The notes: generated from the letters alone by a model not told the origin. 64,000 nucleotides of DNA from Macrotrachela quadricornifera (GCA_022393335.1 JAJEKB010021643.1:186001-250000), one strand, 5' to 3'; shown: positions 12,471-24,599, counted from the first letter of the stretch. Made by a program: numbers and translations.

Positions 12471-13577
12471 CAGGTACATGTGCAGTTTAAGCACACCATC
12501 ATTGTTCATATATATATAAAGACAGAACAGAAAAAAAAATTATTGGCAAATAAGCACACTCACTAATGAACAAATTACAGGCTATTCAAAAAGATGTCGT
12601 ATGTGGACGAATGGAGTATGCATCACTGTGATGCACTCCTTTAAGAGTAATTAATTCTAAAAGGAAGTAAAATAGATCTGTTAATTAAGATGAAGGCTTT
12701 ACAAATAAGGAGTACTTTTTGATGTAAGATGATGAAGAGAAAAATGGGAACGTCTCTCTATTAATTTAAATAAAAGAAAACATTTTTATCTGTTAATAAT
12801 TGTGTAATTTCTCCTGAATCTCACAACGGTATATATATTGTTTGTTCAATAAATTTCACTGTATCATAATATTTTTTTCTTTTGTTCTGGTTTCTTTTTT
12901 TTCAATAAATTTCAATCGGTCATTAATGACATCTTTTCTAAACGAGGACATCTTTTTTGAATAGCCTCTAATTTGTTTATTAATGGGTGTGCTTATTTGC
13001 CAATAATTTTTTTTTCTGTTCCGTCTTTATATGATCTACTAGCTGATGCGGATGATTCATCCTCTCATTTCTCTAATCGATCACAATCAATTTACTGATG
13101 CACTTGTTCTCATGGTTTTATAACCGGATCAATTAAAAAGATTTTTACACAGAAATATTAGGTATAATTTACAACGACAGTAAATCATATTTTTGTCGCC
13201 GCCTTTTTTCTTTTTTTTGATTCTTTGTATATCAGTCACTAACGACATCATGAGCATCAGTTAGTTTCATTCGTTAAATAGAAAGAATTCAAGCCATTCA
13301 TATGACGTTTCCATAACAAACCTCTACAATGGTAAATTATTAAGTAGTGCCCTCTATACTTTTTCTAAAAAAGGCGAGCAAGATATTTGGTAGAAATACT
13401 ATTCAAATTACGCTGATTCTAAATATATATAAATCTTAATAAAAACATCGGTTATAAAAAAAAGTCTTCACTCAGTGCATTTAGAAATAACCACTTAAAA
13501 ACAAGCGTCTTCGATGCATCAGTCAGTGGATCATATATATATGAACAATGATGATGTGTTTAAACTGCACATGTACC
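12471..13577. mobile_element. Nested inverted-repeat element, about 1.1 kb
   Basis: The ends are inverted repeats of about 47 bp: left starts CAGGTACATGTGCAGTTTAA, right read in reverse starts GGTACATGTGCAGTTTAAAC, both running into CATTGTTCATATATATAT. Inside, a second inverted pair (about 12521-12600 and 12950-13031) shares TTATTGGCAAATAAGCACAC and its complement. This makes a palindrome within a palindrome. No coding frame is seen. Confidence 0.65.
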
Positions 13578-16530
13578 GAGTAAAAATCCCAGGTTAAAAC
13601 TTTCATCTGTAAACGAAGTATTAATCACAGGCTCCAACCCCAATAAAAATTGCTCCAACAGAGCTGGATCTACATGGGTGATGATGAATCACTCTTTAAA
13701 AACTGGTCAATGGTCGGAGACTGTTTGATTGATATATCAGAGTCCATGTGAGGATTTAAACTGTATTAATAATGTTGAATGAAAGTTTTTGAATGTCTAT
13801 GTGAGAGTTCTTCCTCAGACATGAGATACTTCTTCGATTTATTGTACTTCGCGGCTAACTCGATCCTTAAATGGCTTAGGAAATTTTGACAATAATGTTA
13901 TTATTATCAGATTATCATTTAGTTCTTATTGTTGGTGTAGCATTCGGTAAATCGTTTTGGTGACTTGTCAAATGGAGTCCTCAAATAATAGAGCCGAGAT
14001 CAATGTATTCAAGGATCACTGTCAGCATTAATACAGTTAATAAAGCAATTCAATATACAAGGCTATAATTCTTTTCTGCTGGCTTCAATGTTTATCCTAG
14101 AATATAATGGGTGGGCCATAAAGAATGACCCTCTCAGTATTGTGCATATTTGTCACCTATAATTCAGCTTAGAAAAAAGTTTTTTTTATAGAAAGATTCC
14201 TTGTCAAATTCTCTACAAAACGTACAGAGTTTTATTATCTCAAATAGGTCTGATTAGTTTATGACATGTAATGTTATCTATTTGTGCTAGAAACACAACT
14301 TTCAAACAAAAATTTTCTAATAGATAGTTCTATGAGAAGCCAACCAAAAAAGACGCAAAGTATTCAGAAAAGGTTGCTTTCATAGGAGAGTTTTTGTAGA
14401 GCATTTATCACTGATTGTTTTAGTAAAAAAAATTTTGAATTTCATTAGTAAATGGCGATGTTAGAGTTGACATACTAAACGAGTTTCAAATGCAACTTTT
14501 TCTGTTGAACATGCTTGAAAAGTCGATTAGTATATCTCAAAATGAGTGTATTGTGGAGATATATGAGATAGTAAGTTTTGTAGAGGAAAATCTGCCGTAC
14601 ATAACTCTTTAGGTGTTTTTTCAGATATACTCGAATACTCTGAATAAGTCTTGTTAGAACACTGTGAGGAATATTTTCCCTAAAAATAGAAAATATCAAT
14701 TCTTTTATCATATACAATGTCACATTGAGATTTCTTCAAAGTATTTAAATGTATTGGACAATCTGACTATACCATGTTGTAGAGCAAACTTTCCTCTACA
14801 GAACCTACTGAGTTAGATTTTCCCATACTATGAGATACGCTATTCCTACCAAAACCTCTTGTTCGAAAGTTGTGCTTTTTGAACAAATTGATTGCATTGC
14901 ATGTCACAAAATAATCAAACCTATTTGAGATAATAAAACTCTACGTTTTGTAGAGAATTTGACAAGAAATCTTTCTATAAAAAAAATTTTTTCTAAGCTG
15001 AATTATAGGTGACAAATATGCAAAATACTGAGAGGGTCATTCTTTATGGCCCACCCGTTACAATATTCCCACACGTTAATCTCCAATGCAAGTTTTATCG
15101 TTTAATAATCAAACATCCACAAACAGATTGATGACCTTTTCTATCATTATTAGATGCCTGATTCTTATCGATCTATATTAGATGATATCGATGGATCTGG
15201 TGGGTTGCATGATTACTAAACAAAAGAAGGGCTACTGTCAGCAAAACCCTAATTATAAGACACTCTGTTCTAGATATTAAGCTACTTATTTTCATAAACA
15301 GTAAATTTGCTGAATGAGAATGGTAGTTTCAAAGATATCTTGAATCTCAACAAACACAACGGCCATTGAGAACTGTTGAAAGATAGAAAATTATACAATA
15401 ATACTGATCATATAACAAACAATAGACAATGTACTTCTCATTTCACATGCGCATTTTATTTTATGAAACAAAGGCGGACATTACCTCTAAGTGAAATAAA
15501 ACAATAGCTTATAAATCGTGTCTTTGTGATGAGAAAATATATAAACTGGAAAAAACAGGGGCCTATATTCTAAAGAGAAATATGAAAACGCATATGAGAT
15601 TAAATCCGTCTTCATATAATTCTTTAAAATTCAAATGATTGCGATACTATTTACTAAAAACTGTTGGGATTTTTCCGCTTTGTTTATATGCTCGATTTCG
15701 TTTTAGTTAGAAAACTTTTCGATTCTTTTCAACTACATCAGCTCAGTGACGACAACATATGTCAAATGGTTAGTAGCTTATCAAATTGATTACAGCTGTC
15801 GGTGCATTCATTAGAATCTAAATGAAGCGCATACCAAACATCTAAAAAAAGTTTTTCCACTCTGAGTAATGCGACTTTTTACATAAAAAGCATGGTGTTC
15901 GACTTAAAATCTCCCACTTTTAAGCTTTAAAACATATTTCACAAGTCTTTTCTGCTTGCGGCAAGGTTTCGTTCCTTTGTAGGGAATCTTTTTTGGTAAC
16001 ATTTGATGGATGCAGCTATCTTGAATACTTTCACGCAATAAAATAAATTAAGAATTAATTTCTTGTATACAAATTTTAAGACTACTGGTTAGTTCTTTCA
16101 TTGAAATCGGAAGATATATTGATCAGCCATTCACAATGTTAGATTAACGCCTCTTTCCACAAAATTTAAAAGACCTGTAATATTTCCCAGAATATATCGT
16201 TGTTCACTATCAAAAATTAGGCACTCTAGCTTCTATATATCGTCATAAAGGAACATCTTTGGGTATATCGTGATTTTCATCTAACCGCCACTCATCTTAT
16301 ATCATGTATTGTGATATTATATATCCGTGAAAAGCAAATACCATATCATATTGTAAAACACTAAATATTCATGAATCATATCGTAGAATAGGTAAGATGA
16401 ATTAGCGTTTCATCTTTATTCGAAATTAAGCACTTTAAATAAAACTTCACCCAAGTATGTTTCATTAAGATTCAAGCTTATGATCTATACTTCGTTTACA
16501 GATGAAAGATTTAACCTGGGATTTTTACTC
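13578..16530. mobile_element. TIR element of about 2.95 kb
   Basis: Left end 13578-13621 and right end 16487-16530 form a 44-bp inverted repeat with about one mismatch, beginning GAGTAAAAATCCCAGGTTAA. The unit abuts the 3' end of the 12471-13577 element and contains the foldback at 14109-15056. About 2 kb of its interior (13630-14100 and 15060-16480) has no recognisable gene. I cannot see a target duplication. Confidence 0.65.
14109..15056. mobile_element. Long-arm foldback element, 948 bp
   Basis: The ends read GGGTGGGCCATAAAGAATGA and its complement. The inverted similarity continues inward for 250 bp or more on each side (ACCTATTTGAGATAATAAAA, GAAAGTTGTG, TTGTAGAGCA blocks), so nearly the whole unit can fold on itself. 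An 82-codon frame in the middle is on palindromic DNA and is not a credible gene. It is inserted within the 13578-16530 element. Confidence 0.75.
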
Positions 16531-17514
16531 TAAAAAGAAATAAGATAAGATAGCAATCATCATTTTAATAAGTATAATATTTGGTTTCTTGTTTTGAGAA
16601 TTATATATTTATGTTTTTAGCTTTTTTTCTCTATTGTGGCTTCATAAAATATGAATGTATATATGATACCTCAAAACATTTAAAATTTAAAACTATTTAT
16701 CTATTTTATAAATTTCTTTTCTAAAAGACTGCAGAAATAAGACAAAAATAAAATAATCTGATAGCGTAATTTGTTGTTTTACTATTAAAAATTTTATTCT
16801 TAAATTCTAATCGCTTAGAATTTAGTATCGATTTGTTCAGAATTAAATTCTCTACAATTTTTCTAACGGACGATTTTCAATCCGACGTATTGTTTGTTAG
16901 AAAAGTGATTAAATATATAAAATCTAAATATTGTTATTATTTTAGCATAGTGTTTAGAATTACCCCACTATATCTAACTAGTGTTCATAATAGCCCCATA
17001 CTATTAAGCATATGTTCATAATAGCTCCGCTTGGAGCTATTATGAACAAATGAAATGACGGAGCTTCTAGGAAAATAGGTGCTGAACGAATTCGGAAAGG
17101 TATTTTTCAAAAACTTTTAGATCGATGTGTAGAGAACACTTCAGACTATCTATCAGTAGTTTTTTTTTCTGCAAAATAACAAAAAATGAAAAAGTTATAA
17201 GACTTTTAATTGCAATTTTCGAAAAGGTGTTCAGAATAGCCCCAATCTACTCTACTAAAAATATGAAGAAAGAGAAAAAAAATATTTATCGACGACTTTT
17301 TTCGACCGTTCGCCGGCACTATATATTTTTTCTCGACAGGTCATCCATTCATTTTATTTAGTGACTGAAATAGACACAAACAGATATAAGGGTGAAACAG
17401 ACTGAGAAAAATGAATAAACGTAAAGTTGAATTAAGCAATGTGATTGGTGTTGTTACGTAACAACAGAAATTATATTGGTTAATTCAGTTTTATCTTGTT
17501 CAGTCTGTTTGGGA

Positions 17515-17542
17515 CCATATATATATATATATATATATATAT
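17515..17542. repeat. (TA)n microsatellite
   Basis: About 14 TA units just upstream of the F-box gene start. It makes the upstream in-frame ATG at 17476 (encoding an IYIYIY tract) an unlikely start. Confidence 0.8.
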
Positions 17543-17574
17543 GCATCTTAATTAGAGTGTGTGTTACAGTCAAT

Positions 17575-18448
17575 ATGCATCACTCAAATGTTAATCTTCT
17601 TGATCTTCCTAATGAAATATTACTTACAATTTTTAAAATCCTTAACAATATAGATATTCTCTATTCATTATTTGATATTGATAATCAACGGCTTGATCTG
17701 ATATTACAAGAAAAAACTTTAACCACAAGTCTCAATTTCGTATTAAGAATATCACGTTATTGTGCTTCGTCAATTGCTGATTCAATAATTGATCGGTTTT
17801 GCATTAGTATACTTCCAAAAATTAATTACGATATTAAATCACTTACTCTCGAATCAAAATCTGTGGAACGTATTCTTCGTGCTGCTGATTATCCTAATCT
17901 AACTGAACTTAAACTTTATAATGTTAACAATCAGATTATTTCACAATATTTCACAAGTAAGAAATTTGAATACAAATCTTATACACAGTAAATAATAACT
18001 GATTATTCTTTCATTAGATTTTAGTCATGTTACAGACTTGATGGTACATGATATGATGCCATTCGGACATGAATTTTTTCTTCGAATCGCACGCTTTTTT
18101 CCTTTCCTTAAAATATTAAGTGTTATTAATTTTGAATTAGTATCAAGGTTGGACGACTATTGGGATATGGTGAATAATCCATTGTATTCAATTGTTGAAT
18201 ATCCAAATCTAATTTCACTTGATCTACGGTGGAGTCGTATTCCTTATATCGAAGATTTTCTCGATCCGAAAATAACACATCTACCACGTCTAACCAAATT
18301 AGCAGTCAATTATGATGGATTAGAAATGGCAACATTCGGCTTTACAAGGGAATCAACACAACACATTTGTGCTCAAGTGAAAGAATTACTTTTTGAAAGA
18401 CCATTAGTACATAAAAAACGTTTCTATAATTATTTTCCTCTTTTGTAA
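17575..18448 (+). CDS. F-box/LRR-type protein of the bdelloid-expanded family
   Basis: Two exons (17575-17956 and 18018-18448) join in phase across a 61-bp GT-AG intron to give 270 residues. The N-terminus carries an F-box core (LLDLPNEILLTIFKILNN, residues about 6-23), which recruits Skp1 in SCF ubiquitin ligases. It is followed by DRFCISILPKI and irregular leucine-rich strands (LTLES, LTELKLYNV, LISLDLRWS) that would bind a target. I chose the ATG at 17575 because the earlier one reads through the TA tract. Proteins of this layout form very large families in bdelloid rotifers (from memory). No stops or shifts; this is one of the few intact genes in the left half. Confidence 0.78.
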
Positions 18449-18864
18449 TCTCGTTTTGTCATTAAACTGATAGAATAAATGATAAAAGACTTTCAATAAT
18501 AATTTGTTTTACATTTGGATAACAACAAATAATATCTGTTAGAGATTACAAATTGCTGCGAGAAGTATGTTGTCAAAGATTTCTCCATTTCTTATGCGTT
18601 TTGAACTGATCTTGCAGATATAAGATGAAAAATTAGTTTTGAAAACAAAAAACGAGATTATATAAATAATTGAATGATCAGAATTGAACCGAATTTAACT
18701 TGATCGAAATAAGACACATTTTACACAGGATATTGAATAATAACAAAACTATGCCTCGCTTGTAAATTTCCTGATGAGTGTGACTGTAGGATTTCTGCAT
18801 TCTTCAACGAAATCCACACTCTACAAGTAATGCATTAATGTTTGTCTGATTTGATTTAAACACC
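18449..18864. other. Intergenic, no gene seen
   Basis: AT-rich 3' flank of the F-box gene, with no recognisable elements up to the foldback element at 18865. Confidence 0.5.
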
Positions 18865-19805
18865 GGGTTAGTCATAATGATTGCAACATCCAGTATTTTG
18901 CGAATATCCCAACATAGGTAAATCGTATAACTTTGATCTTTTTGTCAAAAGATGCGCCGTGAAAAGTTCTACAAAAATTGTAAGAACAAATTCTTATTCA
19001 CCTGTTCTGATGGTGTCTTTTATACTCTAAATGAACGGGTGACATGATGGTGTTATGTCCCACTGTATTCAGCATAATAAAAATATTTGGAAGACACTTT
19101 TTGTTTTTCAATAGAAAGTTGTTCATATAACTTTTGTAGAGCTTTCCACGGTTTATCTTTTGCAAAAAGAACCAAGCCGTCATCATTTCTCCAAGTCGAG
19201 ATATTTGTAAAATAAAATAAGTCTTCCAAAGATTTTCATCATGCTGAACACGGTCGAACGTAGCACCCCCATGCGGCCTGTTCATTTTGAGCATAGAAAA
19301 TACCATCCGAAAAAGTTAATAGGAATTTGTTCCTACAATTTTTGTAGAGCTTTTCAGGGCGCATCTTTTAATAAAAAGATCAAGATTATACGATTTATTT
19401 GTGTTGAGTTATTTGGAGAATACTGGATACCACAAACATTATGACTCATCTATTTTATGTTGTAAATATCTCGGCTTGGAGAAATGATAATGCCTTGGTT
19501 TTTTTTTCACAAGATGCGCCATCGAAAGCTCTACAAAAGTTATATGAACAACTTTCTATTGAAAAACAAAAAGTGTCTTCCAAATATTTTTATTATGCTC
19601 AATACAGTGGGACATGACACCATCATGTCACCTATTCATTATGAGTATAGAAGACACCATCAGAAGAAGTTAATAAGAATTTGTTCTTACAATTTTTGTA
19701 GAGCTTTTCACAGCGCATCTTTTGACAAAAAGATCAAAGTTATACGATTTGTCTATGTTGAGATATTTGTAAGATAGTGGGTGTTGCAATCATTATGACT
19801 CACCC
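18865..19805. mobile_element. Foldback repeat cluster of three related units
   Basis: The left end GGGTTAGTCATAATGATTGC and the right end, in reverse GGGTGAGTCATAATGATTGC, are inverted. Three related segments are present: one reversed (about 18865-19225) and two forward (about 19230-19449 and 19455-19805), sharing AATTTTTGTAGAGCTTTTCA, ATCTTTTGACAAAAAGATCA and ACAGTGGGACATGA-like blocks. The internal end at 19449 (ATTATGACTCAT) suggests one copy inserted into or recombined with another. The 60-100-codon frames on both strands follow the repeats and are not genes. Confidence 0.7.
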
Positions 19806-21668
19806 AATATATGTAGTAGTGGATTATTCATACGAAGTATTTCAATGCAATTTTCTTTTCTGTGCCTTACAGCAATGCATTGTCTCTACTGAATAGTTGG
19901 AAAAAATTATTTGTTGTTGTTTAGTACTAGGACAATTCGTTGTAGGTTCAGTAAATTGAAGTACTATTTATTAATATAATGACATATGAATGAGTAACTT
20001 TTATCTTCTAATTTCTTTTCTTTATCAAATAATCAAGAACAACATAACATCTAACGAGAAAATCATTACAATGAAGAAACCAAACCCATTCTCATGTTTT
20101 GAAACTTACATTTTACCTTTGTTTAAATAAAATCATACTGTCGCTATATTTAGATCCAATCAATAAACATTGTGTTGATAATTTAAATAACACCGAACAA
20201 TGAAACAATTATACTATAGCCACCACTAAATGAAGCATCAAAATCAATTGAGTAATTTAAAAACAATGTATATTATGTCTGATTACTTTTGTTTTAGTCA
20301 ATTTTGAACTGAAAACAGTGGCGATAGTGGTTGCTGGGCTTGTTACGAAATGCGTTTTCATGAAGTACAAATTTAAATAAAAATTAATTAACTTATGATC
20401 CACTTATTAGAAGTCTCGAGTATGAATCACCATAATCATATAAAGCTCGACGTGAACATGACACATTATTATTCAAGTTGAAGACAGTCATATTAATGCT
20501 ATGGGTTTTCTAGCATACCATTATTTCAGTTGTAGCTAGGTAAAATCGAAAAAAAAAGAAATTATTCATCATGTATGGTTTTTTTTATTTTAGATTACAT
20601 ATATTTTCTTTTTGTTTTTTTCTGTTAAAATTGAACCAAGTCTTTATACTATATTCTTTGGAGCAGTGTATTCACAGAAAGATATCCTGATTTAAAAATT
20701 TACATGCTTTATTAAGAACAAGATATGATTTGTTCAACTAGCTCTAAATTTCAAGTAATCAGATTTTAATTTAATAATGCTACACATTTAGGTCACGGTA
20801 TTGATGAATTTATTGAACAAAATGTTTGTAATCAATTTATCTACATTTTTGATTTAATTGTTGTACTGATACCAATGTTACTTGATAATCTTCTCTATGA
20901 ATAAAAATAAAATATATCTGTATCGTGGTAGCTTTGTTGATCCTCACCCTCAACAGCATACCTATATCCTCGAAATCGGTAAAAATTGCCGATTAATCGC
21001 CGATTTTCAATGATATTCTTTACGATTATTCCGATTAATCGCGATTTATTAGCGATTTTTCGAACTGTTAACCATGAAATTATTACCGCTTTGATATTAT
21101 ATAATCGTGATTTATCGCCGATTTTCCCACATATTTATTGTTGATATGTGATTTATTTTATGAACTTTTATTCGAAAAATGAGCTGTTTACTTACAATAC
21201 AAAAAAAAGAATAAAACAAGAGAAATCATACGTTTTCTATGCTTCGTCACATATTGCTATTCTAAAGAAAAAGGAAGTAAATCAAGAAAACAAAATCACC
21301 CCTGAGAGAACCACGATGTATATTAAAAAAATGAGAAAAATGCGATTTTAATATACAACTATCTAAATAAAAGAGTAGAATGAGCGAAGAACATAAGATA
21401 AAAACTAATCCAGTTAAGGAACACATACTTAAAGTAAGAGAAGTAATTAGAATTATGATTTTATATACACATGATTGAAAATTAGAAATGGGATTAAACA
21501 ATAACTATAATATGTTATAGAATAATCATATGATAGATTATAGTTTTTGCACTAATCTAATCAATGGAGCTGTTCATTTGTTAATCAAACCATAGGATTT
21601 TTCTTATATTGATGTTAGCTATTGTACTGCTGATTGATTATCAGAATCGTTAGTATTACCATTGTCAT
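19806..21668. other. Intergenic with repeated CGATTAATCGC words
   Basis: No supported gene. At about 20975-21125, variants of GCCGATTAATCGC and CGATTTATCGCCGATTTT recur several times in both orientations. A weaker, similar motif (TTTTAACCGATTAAAAGCG) appears near 29950-30020. Short frames near 21150-21500 show no family resemblance. Confidence 0.45.
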
Positions 21669-22493
21669 CTAGGATATATAACAGTTGAAGCATATTTTAT
21701 GCGCTATCTGGAAAAATAACGTACACTGTTTGGTTACACTCTTTCGAATTTTAGCTTTAAGATTTCTTCTTTTCGACTTGATTGATTCCAACATTGGTTC
21801 CCAAACAGTCGCCAACTCAGCAGAAGTTAAACCAAATTTGGTTTCAACAGCATCTATAATAAAAAAATGAATATAAGAGAGATAATCTTGTAGATATTAA
21901 CCTCGGATAATTGTAATTCGATTGTCCGTATCAAGATTATGTGGATCAATACCAATAAGATCATTTTCATTGTTGAAAATTTTATCAAGAGCATTTAACA
22001 CGAACTTATTTGGTTTGTTTCTATTAACTGGAATTTTGAGCAGATCAATTTGTTCGCCATTGCTATGTTCATAAATCTGTCGACAAAAGAATTAGAAATA
22101 AATATAAGGTATTTCTACTTACAACACTCCCATTATTTGTAGTAGTTGATGCTTGAAGTGTTGTTTCTTCCGATAATACAATTGGAATCTTAGAGAAACG
22201 AAAGATATAGCTTAGTAAAATTCAATTTTACCTTATGATTTCGCATAGCTCGAACCATCTTCTTTTGATTGATCAAAATCGAATCGAGTAATTGTTTATG
22301 TTGATCATAAGTAGATGTAAGACCGGCTACTTGTTTGCGAAGCTGAATAAAGTTATTATTTAACTCGTTCAGAATTGAAAATGATGATTGATTAGCATCA
22401 AGCTTATCTTGATTAACGATTAGTGATAAAACATTATCTTGTCGTAACCGTTTTGCAGATGGTTTTCGAGCTGTTGTTGGTGATGCACGTTTT
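21669..22493 (-). pseudogene. BEN-like/coiled-coil protein gene truncated at its 5' end by a repeat
   Basis: Four minus-strand exons with good splice sites join in frame: a coiled-coil segment (ILNELNNNFIQLRKQVAGL), a short linker (IPIVLSEETTLQAST), then ALDKIFNNENDLIGID...LDTDNRITIIR and AVETKFGLTSAE...VWEPMLESIKSKRRNLKAKI, ending TAG. The last 75 residues have the layout of a BEN domain, a DNA- or protein-interaction module found in chromatin factors; this is a weak pattern match. No start codon is reachable: upstream of about 22493 the frame meets a stop and the sequence becomes a GC-rich repeat. It is probably a gene whose 5' end was lost to that insertion. Confidence 0.45.
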
Positions 22494-22494
22494 T

Positions 22495-23300
22495 TGTGTA
22501 CTCAAAAAGTGAGTACACCCTAGAATCGGTCAGTGTGTCCGTCCGGCCGCCCGTCCGTTTACACGATAACTCTTCACAATTACATTCGATTGAGCTGAAA
22601 TTTTGTGCACAGAATTGTCTTATCAATATCTCGGTCGAGTTCGAAGATGAGAAGGATCCGTCAAGAAATGGCTGAGTTATCGAAAAAATTGTCATTATTG
22701 ACCAGATCATCCCTGAGGGGAAGTACAGGAATTTTTTCAAAAAAAAATTTTTCTCAAAATTATTCGCAATATATATAAATCGACTCAGTTTTTAACGCTG
22801 ATGCTGAATCTGATATTATTTTTGAACCAAATCGTAGTTTTCTAACGAAATATTGCCCGAAAAAGGTCTCAAAATGCACAAAAACTGCATCCAGGAACTA
22901 AATTACCTAAATATGTCTCAGATGACCAGTGGTTTGGGGGTTTTATAAATGCCTGGTTTTGTAGCTAGTCAAAAGGACTATCGAAAAGTAAAAACTCGAA
23001 CTCAATAGCTATTAATATTAGTGATTTATCAGGAAAATACTGATGCCTGTATCTCTCATATATCTCTTATAGATTCATGAGGTTGTTTAAGATCGTAATC
23101 CCGCTAGATACAAACACAAATCCACTCAAAGGTAACTCTTCTTACCCAGTTTTTGCAAGCTAAACACGAATCTGAGCTCCATTTCTGTGATTTCTAAAGA
23201 TATTATATCACTCTGAGAGTGAAGTCAATGGTCACCGGATAGGGCCGCATACAGTGTGGTCTATGCTAACTTAATACTCTTGTATTTTCTTACAATTTAG
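22495..23300. repeat. GC-richer dispersed repeat or mobile element, unclassified
   Basis: Composition changes sharply here: GAGTACACCCTAGAATCGGT and GTCCGTCCGGCCGCCCGTCC stand out in AT-rich DNA, followed by about 700 bp of less AT-rich sequence ending near GGATAGGGCCGCATACAGTG. I see no reverse transcriptase or transposase. It sits exactly at the broken 5' end of the BEN-like gene, as a fairly young insertion would. Confidence 0.45.
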
Positions 23301-23894
23301 TGACAAGGGATGTATCTTGATGAGATCTATGTCTTATAAAAAAAACAAGAAAGAAAAATGAGTAAAGAAATAAATAAAAAAGGAGGTCGCTCGAGGAGGA
23401 TGTAGTAAAGTTAGTTTTATTATTAAAGGAATTAAATACCATGGTACAGTATTATTGATTAAAAACCATATAGAAGATTTTATTTGTATTTGTGTGCGTA
23501 CATGTAAATATATATATGATCAAATAACTGTTTTGTGGCAAATTGGTGTTCTTCCATAGAAAGAAAAATAACAAACAACTGTTTTATTGAAATAAAATTT
23601 TTTGAACAAAAAACAAAGAAAGCAAAATGTACTATTCAATTTTTTTATAGATAAAGAAAAGATATTACAAAAACAATAAATATAGAATAAAAATAAAAAT
23701 AAAAGACTTTTAATGTCATGCGCCGAAATTGTCGTTTGATATTAAAATGGTTTTTTATTTACAGGAATATTAGCAATATTATTTAAATTGTCTTGTAATA
23801 GTTTAACTAATATTTTTTTACTATAATCAAGTTCTCCAATAGAAAATATAGAAAATAGAATTTTAGATTCGAGCTACGAAAATTTTTTAATTGC
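23301..23894. other. Intergenic, no gene seen
   Basis: AT-rich. An open stretch at about 23870-23895 could be the 5' part of the small frame that follows, but it has no start context. Confidence 0.4.
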
Positions 23895-24083
23895 TTGGGC
23901 AACAACTGGTCAACATTTAATAACGAAAGATTGAAAATAAAAAATATTAAAGAAAGAAATGATCTACAATTAATAGGAGCACAAATTTTTTTTCGGCACG
24001 AAGCTCGAACTCCACTCAATTTATTGCCTAGTCTTGAAGAGGTATATTACATCTTGAGACAAATTAACGTTGAATTATGTTAG
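23895..24083 (+). CDS. Small hypothetical protein, uncertain
   Basis: A 62-codon frame of non-repetitive, protein-like composition (GNNWSTFNNERLKI, ARTPLNLLPSLEEVYYILRQ). Its last codons overlap the first copy of a 47-bp direct repeat. I do not recognise it. It may be an exon of the gene that continues after the sequence gap. Confidence 0.3.
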   Translation: MGNNWSTFNNERLKIKNIKERNDLQLIGAQIFFRHEARTPLNLLPSLEEVYYILRQINVELC

Positions 24084-24124
24084 CGTCAACAAGTGTAATT
24101 GTATGACGCTCACTTATGTCCAGT
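24078..24124. repeat. 47-bp direct repeat, copy 1
   Basis: Identical to 24831-24877. It starts TGTTAGCGTCAACAAG and contains a hairpin with 7-bp arms AGCGTCA and TGACGCT. It ends exactly where the run of N begins. Confidence 0.9.
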
Positions 24125-24134
24125 NNNNNNNNNN
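24125..24134. other. Assembly gap (10 N)
   Basis: Ten N bases. True gap size is unknown, so the frame of the downstream coding region cannot be joined to anything upstream. Confidence 0.95.
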
Positions 24135-24599
24135 TTATTATTTACACTTTCGAACAAGCATAATTTTCTTTATTTTGATTTACAAGTACCAAATTATTGG
24201 TTAGGAAATGATATGATGCATGTTGGATATCAACATCGTCATGATTTTTCTACCATTTTTTTAAATTACATTAATAATTTATATGTAAATCAAACTCAAA
24301 ATTATAAACGAATTAAACGTTCTCGTGAGGCAACTCACCGTAGAAATAAAAGAACAAACTTAAAACACAAAATCATTCAACGTCAAAATACGTTAATTCG
24401 TGAAATTTCTCCATTATGGACTTATGGCCATTTAAAGCATTTTTTAAAATTAAATGGAGTTCGATATGGTAGTTTAACTATTATATCAAATAATACATTA
24501 CATTTACGATTTAATAATGTATTAAATCTAACACATGCTAATGATATTCTTCCATTAACTATTTTTGACTTAAACAACTTCATACACTGGTTTCAATAA
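24135..24599 (+). CDS. Hypothetical protein, 5'-partial at the sequence gap
   Basis: About 154 codons are open from the gap to a TAA stop. The translation has a basic middle (YKRIKRSREATHRRNKRTN), then aromatic and hydrophobic segments (LWTYGHLKHFLKLNGVRYG) and ends FDLNNFIHWFQ. Composition suggests real coding sequence, and no stop interrupts it. I see no membrane segment or known motif and cannot name the family. The gene lies between two identical 47-bp direct repeats, so it may be cargo of an insertion or a product of misassembly. Confidence 0.45.
   Translation, partial: LLFTLSNKHNFLYFDLQVPNYWLGNDMMHVGYQHRHDFSTIFLNYINNLYVNQTQNYKRIKRSREATHRRNKRTNLKHKIIQRQNTLIREISPLWTYGHLKHFLKLNGVRYGSLTIISNNTLHLRFNNVLNLTHANDILPLTIFDLNNFIHWFQ

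Larger units (their letters stand above)
12262..17252. mobile_element. TA-flanked TIR element split by nested insertions
   Basis: The outer arms (about 12262-12470 and 17032-17252) are near-perfect inverted copies of about 210 bp, starting GAGTAGATTGGGGCTATTCT on the left and the complement on the right, flanked by TA on both sides as in Tc1/mariner insertions. A 439-bp relative with the same end type and TA flanks lies at 38971-39409. The 4.5 kb between the arms contains other inverted-repeat units (12471-13577, 13578-16530, 14109-15056). A segment at about 16820-17000 matches the right half of the 39-kb copy, so at least two copies of the family have been joined here. No transposase is seen. 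Confidence 0.7.

Noticed and set aside
14475..14723. An 82-codon minus-strand frame
   Set aside because: It lies in the arm of a palindromic element, with no domain and no start context.
18998..19777. Apparent proteins of 67-102 residues on both strands
   Set aside because: They follow repeat units in mirrored orientation and encode the same sequence in different frames; they come from the foldback repeats.
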